Assembly (NCBI RefSeq): GCF_014696135.1
Contig: NZ_JACJPP010000013.1
Coordinates: 248,001 to 312,000, forward strand
Direction: 5' to 3'
Origin: Nodosilinea sp. FACHB-141
Lineage (GTDB): Bacteria; Cyanobacteriota; Cyanobacteriia; Phormidesmidales; Phormidesmidaceae
DNA length: 64,000 nucleotides
Numbering within the stretch: position 1 is the stretch's first letter; every line of letters starts with the position of its first letter. The translations under genes were made by a program, and so were the position numbers. Of this stretch, positions 55,153 through 61,886 are shown piece after piece. The notes below the pieces were generated by a model, which saw only the letters and a program-made list of their open reading frames with translations, had not been told where the DNA came from and did not search any database.

Positions 55153-56136
55153 GTGCAACTTGCTCATCGTCCAACCGATGGTTGGGCTGAACATTCCTCA
55201 CCAGACCCCATCGTGCTAGACACCCGTGATCTCTCCAAGGTATATGGACGGGGCAAACAGCGGTTTGAAGCGGTGAAGCAGGTCTCTTTAGCCCTGCACC
55301 AGGGAGAGGTGCTAGCCTTTTTAGGACCCAACGGTGCCGGCAAGACTACCACTATCAAGATGATTGCTGGCTTAATTCGTCCTACCCAGGGGCAGGTTAC
55401 CGTGGTCGGAGAAGACCCCCACCGCCAGCCCCGGGCGCTGCGCCACATTGGTGCTGTGCTGGAGGGCAACCGAAATTTGTACTGGCGCCTGACGCCGGAA
55501 GAAAATCTGGAATATTTCGGCGTCCTGCGGCAGGTGCCTCGTAAGGTGGCCCATCGTCGGGGACTAGAACTGCTTGCCCGCTTTGGGCTAGAGGAAAAGC
55601 GCCAGACCCCGGTGCAAAAGCTCTCGCGCGGGATGCAGCAAAAGGTGGCGATCGCCGTCGCCCTGATCCATAATCCCAAGCTGCTGCTGCTAGATGAACC
55701 CACCCTGGGGTTAGACGTGGAGGCCAGCGAAATGGTCAAAGCCCTGGTGCGCCAGATTGCCCAGGAAGGCCGCGCCGTGCTGTTGACCACCCACCAGCTC
55801 GACGTGGCCGAAGAACTCTCTGACCGAGTGGCGATCATTCGTCGGGGGCGCATCATTGCCGAGCAGTCTACCGAAGCCTTACTGCGAGAATTTTCTAGCT
55901 CCACCTATCACCTGGAGGTGGAAGGCGAGCTTTCCCCCCAACAGATCCACACCGTGACCCAGCTAGGGGCAACGGTGCAGGGAAGGCAAATTATCTACGC
56001 TGGCACCCCGGAAAATCTCTACGGGCTGCTGGGGGCGCTGAGCCCTCTGCCGCTAGTTTCGGTGCAGCGCGATCGCGCCGACCTCACCCAGGTATTTCTC
56101 AAACTGGTCAAAGACCAACCGGATGATTCTCCATGA
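55153..56136 (+). CDS. ABC transporter ATP-binding protein (ABC-2 exporter)
   Basis: The 327-residue ATPase (GTG 55153) has Walker A FLGPNGAGKTTTIKMIAG, Q-loop and Asn-rich NRNLYWRLTPEENLEYFGVL, signature LSRGMQQKVAIAVALIHNPK, Walker B LLLLDEPTLGLDVEAS and switch His LTTHQLDVAEELSDRV. A C-terminal regulatory region (about 245-325) is typical of DrrA/CcmA-like exporters. The stop overlaps the permease start by 4 bases (ATGA). Cargo unknown. Confidence 0.9.
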   Translation: MQLAHRPTDGWAEHSSPDPIVLDTRDLSKVYGRGKQRFEAVKQVSLALHQGEVLAFLGPNGAGKTTTIKMIAGLIRPTQGQVTVVGEDPHRQPRALRHIGAVLEGNRNLYWRLTPEENLEYFGVLRQVPRKVAHRRGLELLARFGLEEKRQTPVQKLSRGMQQKVAIAVALIHNPKLLLLDEPTLGLDVEASEMVKALVRQIAQEGRAVLLTTHQLDVAEELSDRVAIIRRGRIIAEQSTEALLREFSSSTYHLEVEGELSPQQIHTVTQLGATVQGRQIIYAGTPENLYGLLGALSPLPLVSVQRDRADLTQVFLKLVKDQPDDSP

Positions 56137-56906
56137 TCGATCTGCTGCACGCCGAACTCAAGCGCACCTGGATTCAGTTCATCCGCTACCCCACGGAGGT
56201 GATCTCAGGAATCGTCATCATCCTGGCTGTCTTCTATGGTCTGTTTACCAGTGCCCAGTACATTGCCGGGCCTGGGTTTGCCTTTGGCGATCGCCTTGAT
56301 TCGGTGGTCCTCGGCTATGCCATGTGGACTCTGATTATTTCTGTCAACAATGACATTGCCATCAATCTACAGATCGAAGCCGAAACCGGCACCCTAGAGC
56401 AGGTTTTTCTCTCTCCCTATGGGGCACCGCGAGTGTTTTTGGCCAGAGCCTTTGCCAGCCTGGCCCTGCGGTTGGTCATTCTGATCGTGGTGTTGCTGCT
56501 CTTGATGGGGCTTTCTGGCAGTCGCTTGGCATTCCCTCCCATCTTGCTGCTGCCGCTGACTTCGCTGCTGCTGGCCGGTTATGGCCTGTCTTTTTTGATG
56601 GGAGCGGCGGCGCTGGTGTTTAAGCGGGTGCAGCAAGTTTTGGGAATCTTTCAGTTCCTGCTGCTGTTTCTGCTGGCGGCCCCGCTGGAAGAATCGACGG
56701 GTCTGATGCAGTATCTGCGGTTTCTGTTGCCCATGCTGCCCAGCACCGGCCTGCTGCGCGACCTCATGGCCCGAAGCCTTGGTCTAGACTGGTTTACCTA
56801 TGGTCTGGCCCTGCTCAACGGGATCGTCTATTTTGCCCTGGGGCTGCTGGTGTTCCGCTGGGCCGAGGCCACTGCCAAGCAGCGGGGGTCGCTGAGCGGG
56901 TACTAG
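56133..56906 (+). CDS. ABC-2 type transporter permease
   Basis: A 257-residue inner-membrane protein with six spans (ISGIVIILAVFYGLFTSAQY, LALRLVILIVVLLLLMGLSG, LLPLTSLLLAGYGLSFLMGA and more) and the EVISG/GTLEQVFLSPYG segment typical of ABC-2 permeases. It partners the ATPase encoded by the overlapping upstream gene. Together they form an efflux system of unknown substrate. Confidence 0.88.
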   Translation: MIDLLHAELKRTWIQFIRYPTEVISGIVIILAVFYGLFTSAQYIAGPGFAFGDRLDSVVLGYAMWTLIISVNNDIAINLQIEAETGTLEQVFLSPYGAPRVFLARAFASLALRLVILIVVLLLLMGLSGSRLAFPPILLLPLTSLLLAGYGLSFLMGAAALVFKRVQQVLGIFQFLLLFLLAAPLEESTGLMQYLRFLLPMLPSTGLLRDLMARSLGLDWFTYGLALLNGIVYFALGLLVFRWAEATAKQRGSLSGY

Positions 56907-56949
56907 ACCAAATCTCAATCGGATAACCCTGGTTCATTCCCTATATGCC

Positions 56950-56977
56950 GTAGGGGCATTGCATGCAATGCCCCTAC
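56950..56977. repeat. 28-nt perfect palindrome GTAGGGGCATTGCA
   Basis: GTAGGGGCATTGCA is followed by its exact complement, with no loop. It is the cleanest member of the family at 2453, 10327 and 50660, placed between two converging genes. Confidence 0.85.
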
Positions 56978-56984
56978 AAAGTGG

Positions 56985-57389
56985 CTAAGGAGCGACTGGG
57001 CGAATGGGGCCGTTATAGACGACTTGAAAGGTCCGGTCAGGGTTTACCAGCACCTCCGTTTCAAAGGAGAAGGTGGGGTTGCCGTTGATATCTCTATCTT
57101 CGGGGCGAAAGCCCTTGAAGGTAAACCGTAGGGAACCATCCTCGTTGACCACCACAGGGGCCTTTGCCGTGGGGCCATGCATTGCGGGCTCGGCCATGTA
57201 GTTTCCTAACCCCCCATTGACGGTCTCGGCGGCAGCGCGGGCTATGTTTCTGCCTCGCGTCAGGAAGAGTTGGTCTACTTCGCTCTGGGGCTGGGGACTG
57301 GCGGGGGCAGCGGGGGATTGGGCAGGGGTGCTGGTTGGGGAGAGGCTCACCACACTCAGGGTGAGGGCTAAAACTAACCAATATCGCAT
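56985..57389 (-). CDS. Exported hypothetical protein
   Basis: A 134-residue protein with a signal peptide (MRYWLVLALTLSVVSLSPTS, cleavage near TPAQS), a Pro/Ala/Ser linker and a domain containing RGRNIARAAAETVNGGLGNY followed by DGSLRFTFKGFRPEDRDING and FSFETEVLVNPDRTFQVVYN. The latter suggests a small periplasmic beta-rich fold. I recall similar short proteins in other cyanobacteria, without a known function. Confidence 0.75.
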   Translation of the reverse strand: MRYWLVLALTLSVVSLSPTSTPAQSPAAPASPQPQSEVDQLFLTRGRNIARAAAETVNGGLGNYMAEPAMHGPTAKAPVVVNEDGSLRFTFKGFRPEDRDINGNPTFSFETEVLVNPDRTFQVVYNGPIRPVAP

Positions 57390-57596
57390 CGCAAAATCTA
57401 CTCAAGGATAGGACGACAGCTCATACGGTTTCCCTAAATTACGACTACATCCCTGGAGCAGGGGCTAGGGTAGGCGACCTCTAGAGAACCCGGTAGAACA
57501 GCAGGCAAAACTGCCGCAGCACCCCAACTAACTATAGCGATTCTGGGCGGAGAGCAGGACAGGTGGTGCGAACAACCCCTGGCCCACAAAAATGAG

Positions 57597-57875
57597 TTAT
57601 TCCCTTGGCATGTATTTCACCAAAGCTTTCATCACTTCGTGGGGTTGAAATTGCAGGGGGCGATCGCTGTTGGGGGCACTGAGAAAGTCTGTCCACTCGA
57701 AGATTTCGGCAAAGCCGAGCTGGTGGAGGGCAACGACGATGGAACTCACAGAGCGCTTGCTGCCGATGACGAGAATTTTGACAGATTCGCGATCGGGGTG
57801 GGGGTTAGCTGTGGAGCTTGAGGGTGAGTTCGAGGTGGACTGGCTCAGAGGATTCAGGGTTGAGGATGCGAGCAC
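57597..57875 (-). CDS. Small hypothetical protein, start uncertain or frameshifted
   Basis: The conserved part is the C-terminal ILVIGSKRSVSSIVVALHQL followed by GFAEIFEWTDFLSAPNS and an ending EVMKALVKYMPRE, a pattern I recall in short cyanobacterial proteins. The only start in this frame is GTG 57875. A second frame, shifted by one base, begins at ATG 57903 and encodes MESNPTARYSARILNPESSE and eleven more residues before a stop at 57805, overlapping the first. Either these are two coupled genes or one gene broken by a frameshift. Function unknown. Confidence 0.55.
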   Translation of the reverse strand: MLASSTLNPLSQSTSNSPSSSTANPHPDRESVKILVIGSKRSVSSIVVALHQLGFAEIFEWTDFLSAPNSDRPLQFQPHEVMKALVKYMPRE

Positions 57876-57910
57876 TGTAGCGAGCGGTGGGGTTAGATTC
57901 CATAGCTTTT

Positions 57911-57976
57911 GTCAACCATTAGGACGTTTCGAAGCAGCTTATCCTGCCTAAAGGTTGACTGTCAACCATTAGGATG
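57911..57976. promoter_or_regulatory. Repeated operator-like elements upstream of the XRE gene
   Basis: GTCAACCATTAGGA occurs at 57911 and again exactly 50 bases on at 57961. The second copy is preceded by GGTTGAC, giving the 15-nt palindrome GGTTGAC-T-GTCAACC at 57953-57967. Both lie in the 108-base divergent gap between the small minus-strand gene(s) and the XRE regulator, a good place for autoregulation. Confidence 0.6.
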
Positions 57977-58011
57977 TGTCTGGATGGGTAAAACTCTGAA
58001 ACTATGAACGC

Positions 58012-58242
58012 ATGGGAAAAGCAGGCAAAGCGCTCAAGCAGGTTTTGGAGGACTACAGCATCAGCCAGTTTGCATTGGCGGTGGCTATGGATGTGGAACG
58101 CAACAACGTCTACCGCTGGGTCAATGAGAAGCGTGACCCAACAGCTGAGACAGTGGTGGAGATGGTTAGAGCGCTAAAAACCCTCAATTCTGAAGCCGCA
58201 AAAGCCTTCGTCGAACACTACCTCCTCAACGAAATCTTGTAG
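58012..58242 (+). CDS. XRE-type helix-turn-helix regulator
   Basis: The 76-residue protein is essentially one HTH domain: LKQVLEDYSISQFALAVAMD followed by VERNNVYRWVNEKRDPTAET and VVEMVRALKTLN. The recognition helix lies around RNNVYRWVNE. The size and lack of an effector domain suggest a dimerising repressor. ATG 58012. Palindromic direct repeats lie just upstream. Confidence 0.87.
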   Translation: MGKAGKALKQVLEDYSISQFALAVAMDVERNNVYRWVNEKRDPTAETVVEMVRALKTLNSEAAKAFVEHYLLNEIL

Positions 58243-58274
58243 GGTGGGCACTATTAGCCCTACTTGCTACTTGC

Positions 58275-58311
58275 TTCTGTATAAAAAACTTCTTAAGTGA
58301 TTTATACAGAA
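58275..58311. terminator. A+T-rich hairpin between converging genes
   Basis: TTCTGTATAAA (58275-58285) pairs perfectly with TTTATACAGAA (58301-58311) around a 15-base loop. It lies between the XRE gene and the converging lipoprotein gene and may terminate either. Confidence 0.55.
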
Positions 58312-58313
58312 AT

Positions 58314-59399
58314 TCATGGTTCAGAAGCCCATGTTTGGCAATCAGAAAAAGTGGTTTGCTCTGGCCAAGCCTCTAATATAGGTTTATCGCCTATCCGGGC
58401 AAGCAATGTTCTTGTTGTTTCCTTGTCTTCGGCTAAGCAAGCAAATCTAGCGTAGTTATTTATGTTCCACGCATCTGGATAAAGAGCGATAATGTCCTCA
58501 AAACCCGCCTTCATTTTCTCCCAACTTATTTTTGAACCGAACGGGTTCTCCTCAAACTCGGGATGCAAGTTAATTGCTCTCCAGTAAATACGAGCATACA
58601 TCCCTCTTCCTTCGCACTTACTGGTTATAGTGGCTGCATCATCCGCAAAGTCAGCAGCCTCGCTAAAACTGCCACTCCACTTAGGCAACAAATACTCGAA
58701 GGCCGTTTGGTAAGTTTCCTGATAGTAGGGTTCTTTGGATACAGCGTCCTTTAGAAGCTTATTGACCTCTAGTTGGCTCCAGCCTTGCAATCTAGCTATA
58801 GTTAGCATTCGGACATACCACTCGGGATCGCTACTAGCAAACTCCTTACTCTCTTCTAGGCTTACTCTAGCCAATTCAACATTTTCATAAAAAGGTTCCC
58901 ATGCTTCTGGAGGAACCTCATTAGCATATCCTTCTCCTCTAAAATACCAAGCGCGGTTTATGAGAAATGAGCTATATGCAATATGTGCAGCAGGCGATTT
59001 GGGGTATTTTTTGATCCATTGCAACAACTTTGCTTCAAAGCTTGTCCAATCTTTCTCATGATTGTAATCAGCGGGAAAAAGTCCGTCATAGAAAAGCTGG
59101 AGTTTCCATCGACCGTTCGGTGTTCGACTTGTTCTTTGTCTGTATAGACTATAATAACTTTCTAATTTTTCAAAGTCACTAGACGACAAAGCAGTTTCTG
59201 CTTGTGAGTAAATACTTTCCCTGGTCAATAATTCCGATTGTTCAGAACTCTGAGCCTGAACACAAGGCATGGTCGAGGCAGGTATGTCTGAGGAAATAGA
59301 AGTTTTGGTGGTAGATAGCGTAATGGTTAATGGGAGAATATGGCATCCCGAAAGAAGAAATAATAATGTCAAAGAAGTAGCTTTTCTTATTTTAAGCAT
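58314..59399 (-). CDS. A+T-rich lipoprotein, DUF4034-like
   Basis: A 361-residue protein with a lipoprotein signal (MLKIRKATSLTLLFLLSGC; lipobox LSGC). The body is helical and resembles DUF4034 proteins: KLESYYSLYRQRTSRTPNGR, WKLQLFYDGLFPADYN, HIAYSSFLINRAWYFRGEGY, PEAWEPFYENVELARVSLEE. It is visibly more A+T-rich, with A/T-ending codons, than the surrounding genes, indicating recent acquisition. It lies between an XRE regulator and a tRNA gene. Function unknown. Confidence 0.75.
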   Translation of the reverse strand: MLKIRKATSLTLLFLLSGCHILPLTITLSTTKTSISSDIPASTMPCVQAQSSEQSELLTRESIYSQAETALSSSDFEKLESYYSLYRQRTSRTPNGRWKLQLFYDGLFPADYNHEKDWTSFEAKLLQWIKKYPKSPAAHIAYSSFLINRAWYFRGEGYANEVPPEAWEPFYENVELARVSLEESKEFASSDPEWYVRMLTIARLQGWSQLEVNKLLKDAVSKEPYYQETYQTAFEYLLPKWSGSFSEAADFADDAATITSKCEGRGMYARIYWRAINLHPEFEENPFGSKISWEKMKAGFEDIIALYPDAWNINNYARFACLAEDKETTRTLLARIGDKPILEAWPEQTTFSDCQTWASEP

Positions 59400-59777
59400 A
59401 GCGCAAGAGACTATTTATCAAGGAAATCCTAGTTAGATAAATAGCGTAACATGATGCGAATTATCACAACATAGATGGCCGCTTCCAAAGTAAAAGAACA
59501 AAAATTGCATGAGGAGAGCATAAAGGTAGGCTGACAAGGTCGGCAGTGAGGAGGTGAGCTAGAAATTGCGACACTTCTAGCATCGATCTCCTTATGAACG
59601 AGATTTTTGTTCAATCTGCTCAGGCGAAAAGCTAAATAAGCAAACGGCTGGTGGGCAGTGCCCACCAGCCACCACGCGCACTTTGAAAAACGCGCAGTGC
59701 TGGTCATACAGCTTCACCACATTCCGCCGAAACGTTGCATTACGAACAAAAATTCTGCTCGGGAGTCAGAATAAAAA
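59400..59777. other. 378-base A+T-rich intergenic stretch
   Basis: No convincing gene. A minus-strand frame (59429-59707) lacks recognisable features. The stretch ends with the palindrome at 59646-59670 and a CGCGCA(C)T/AACGCGCAGTGC patch. Confidence 0.4.
59646..59670. repeat. 25-nt GGCTGGTGGGCA palindrome
   Basis: GGCTGGTGGGCA-G-TGCCCACCAGCC, perfect arms. It includes the same 17-nt core as 32468-32484. It lies about 100 bases beyond the tRNA-Arg 3' end. Confidence 0.8.
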
Positions 59778-59851
59778 CAGGGTTGGCGGGATTCGAACCC
59801 ACGACCTGCCGCTTAGGAGGCGGCCGCTCTATCCTGCTGAGCTACAACCCC
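59778..59851 (-). tRNA. tRNA-Arg (CCU)
   Basis: On the minus strand a 74-nt cloverleaf starts GGGGTTGTAGCTCAGC. The anticodon stem GCCGC/GCGGC encloses loop CTCCTAA, anticodon CCU, reading AGG (Arg). The T-arm contains GGTTCGAATCC, and the acceptor GGGGTTG pairs with CAACCCT (one wobble). The discriminator is G and no CCA is encoded; TTTTT follows. Confidence 0.93.
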
Positions 59852-59890
59852 AGGTCTTTGGCCATTCTACACTCTGGCCTAGGGGCAAGG

Positions 59891-60562
59891 CTAAGCGCGA
59901 GTAAAGATCGCGCGGTGGACGGGCAGCCCCTGCTCTAGGGTGACCCGCTCGCGATCGGTCTGAGCCGGGAATGGGCTTTGGGGCAGCCAGTCTTCGCCCT
60001 GGCGGAGAAAGTGAGGATTTTCGGCGATGCGATCGCACATATCCACCGCCACCTCTTCCACATCCGACTGCACCACCAGTCGCCCACCAGACGGCAGAAA
60101 TTCCGCTATGGTGCTCACCAAATCGGGTTGCAGCACGCGCCGCTTTTGGTGGCGCTTCTTAAACCACGGGTCAGGAAACTGGATAGACACCTGCTGCAAA
60201 GGATTCTGGTCGCCCCAGCTTTCTAGCAGACCCCGCAGGGAAATGTTGACGTTGCAGTACATAAAGTGCAGATTGGTCAGCCCCGTTTCTTGCTGCCGCT
60301 TTTGGGCCGATTCGACCACAGGCTTACGAATTTCGAGACCCAAAAAATTCCACTCGGGCTGAAGCTGAGCCATTTGCAGCAGAAACACGCCCTTGCCGCA
60401 GCCAATGTCGATGTGCAGCGGTTGCTGAGCGTTAGCAAACACCGTCTCCCAAGCAGGGACTTCGACCGGAGCCTGATATTTTCCGCTCAGGGGGTTAACG
60501 TGCTGACGCACCCGAACAACAGCCACGGCATTGACCTCTAGCAAACCACAGCCTTCTATCAT
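59891..60562 (-). CDS. trmB: tRNA (guanine-N7-)-methyltransferase
   Basis: TrmB makes m7G46 in tRNA. The SAM-binding core LHIDIGCGKGVFLLQMAQLQ is followed by LGLEIRKPVVESAQKRQQET, the catalytic/RNA-binding segment VSIQFPDPWFKKRHQKRRVL (PDPWFKKRH is a TrmB hallmark) and the C-terminal GGRLVVQSDVEEVAVDMCDR. ATG 60562 gives 223 residues; TTG 60580 is less likely. It is 39 bases upstream (in transcription order) of tRNA-Arg on the same strand. Confidence 0.95.
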   Translation of the reverse strand: MIEGCGLLEVNAVAVVRVRQHVNPLSGKYQAPVEVPAWETVFANAQQPLHIDIGCGKGVFLLQMAQLQPEWNFLGLEIRKPVVESAQKRQQETGLTNLHFMYCNVNISLRGLLESWGDQNPLQQVSIQFPDPWFKKRHQKRRVLQPDLVSTIAEFLPSGGRLVVQSDVEEVAVDMCDRIAENPHFLRQGEDWLPQSPFPAQTDRERVTLEQGLPVHRAIFTRA

Positions 60563-60717
60563 GCCACTTTGGTTTGGCAAATAAACCAGGTTGAGCAGCG
60601 GGGAGGCCCAATCGGGCAGCGGTTAATTCTCGGGATGCCAAGTTAGCTTATCTACCGAATCTAGCGGCAAGGGGCTAGGCTGGTAAGGAATTCTGATCAG
60701 TAAGTTTGTTTAGCTCC

Positions 60718-61830
60718 ATGGGACAGCGTTTTCGCTTCGCGATCGTCAGCGACCCTCACATCGCCCGACCCGAGACAATTTACAATGGCCCCCACCGCTT
60801 TCATTTAGTCGAAGTCAGCATTCCGGGCATTGAGCAAATTTTTGACCACCTAGAAACGCTGGATCTCGATTTCTTGCTGCTGCCGGGCGACCTCACCCAG
60901 CACGGCGAATGGGTAAACCACCAGTGGCTGATCGATCGCCTCAAGCAACTGCCCTTTCCGGCCTACGTGGTGCCGGGGAACCACGATGTAATTGCCCGCG
61001 ACGCCAGCGATCGCGCCATTGGCCTTCACGACTTTCCTCGCCTGTACCAAGACTTTGGCTACAGCGACGGCAAAACCCTGCACTACCAGAAGGAAATTCT
61101 CCCTGGCGTGCGGCTGGTGACGCTCAACTCCAATGCCTTTGAGCACAACGGCGAGCAGATTCGGGTGGGCTATGTGGACCAAGCCCAGCTGGACTGGCTA
61201 GAGGCCACCCTGGCGGGATACGCTGACGACCTAATCCTGGTCATGCTGCACCACAATGTGTTGGAGCACCTGCCGGGGCAGTCTAACAGCCCCCTGGGCC
61301 AGCGCTACATGGTCAGCAATGCCGAGGAGATCATCCAGCGGCTAGAGGCGGCGAGGGTGCGGTTGATGTTCACGGGCCACCTGCATGTGCAAGACATAGC
61401 TCGCCGGGGCGACCTGTGCGAGGTGCTGACCGGCTCACTGGTCAGCTACCCCCACCCCTACCGCATTGTGGAGATTGAGCATGGCGATGGCGAGCTGCGC
61501 ATGGACGTGCGATCGCGCCGCCTCACCGCCGTTGAACCCTGGGATGACTTGCAAGCCATGTCGCACCAGTGGATGTGCGATCGCGCTGGGTGGTTTATGA
61601 CCAAATTTCTCGTCAGCCCGCCAGTTGGGCTAGAGCAGGCTCAAGCTGAGGCGATCGCCCCCAAGCTGCGGCATTTTTGGGCAGCGGTGGCCGACGGCGA
61701 TACCCAGCTCGACTTCTCACACCTGCCGCCCGACGTGCAGCAGCGGCTAGCTCACTTCAACTCAGTCGATAGCGACGGCAACCCCCAGGCGATCGACAAC
61801 ACCGCCACCCTGGTATGGCCCGCTAAATAA
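60718..61830 (+). CDS. Metallophosphoesterase
   Basis: A calcineurin-type dimetal phosphoesterase of 370 residues from ATG 60718: DxH motif AIVSDPHIARPE, GDLTQHGEWVNHQ, GNHD motif VVPGNHDVIARDAS, His in VMLHHNVLEH and GHLHVQDI (GHxH). All metal ligands are present. It resembles the CpdA/Icc-like branch that hydrolyses cyclic nucleotides or related phosphodiesters; substrate not determined. TTG 60706 is a less likely start. Confidence 0.9.
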   Translation: MGQRFRFAIVSDPHIARPETIYNGPHRFHLVEVSIPGIEQIFDHLETLDLDFLLLPGDLTQHGEWVNHQWLIDRLKQLPFPAYVVPGNHDVIARDASDRAIGLHDFPRLYQDFGYSDGKTLHYQKEILPGVRLVTLNSNAFEHNGEQIRVGYVDQAQLDWLEATLAGYADDLILVMLHHNVLEHLPGQSNSPLGQRYMVSNAEEIIQRLEAARVRLMFTGHLHVQDIARRGDLCEVLTGSLVSYPHPYRIVEIEHGDGELRMDVRSRRLTAVEPWDDLQAMSHQWMCDRAGWFMTKFLVSPPVGLEQAQAEAIAPKLRHFWAAVADGDTQLDFSHLPPDVQQRLAHFNSVDSDGNPQAIDNTATLVWPAK

Positions 61831-61836
61831 AAGAAA

Positions 61837-61863
61837 TCCCTGGCTTCTCGGAAAAGCCAGGGA
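61837..61863 (-). terminator. Terminator of the nuclease gene
   Basis: Stem TCCCTGGCTT/AAGCCAGGGA with a 7-base loop. Read on the minus strand, it is followed by TTTCTTTTA, so it should stop transcription of the nuclease gene that ends 24 bases before it. It also lies after the plus-strand phosphoesterase gene. Confidence 0.75.
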
Positions 61864-61886
61864 GCTGAGGCTAAAGCAAGCTAACC

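Noticed and set aside
59429-59707. Minus-strand 92-residue frame beside tRNA-Arg
   Set aside because: It includes the GGTGGGCA palindrome as coding sequence and has no conserved motif.
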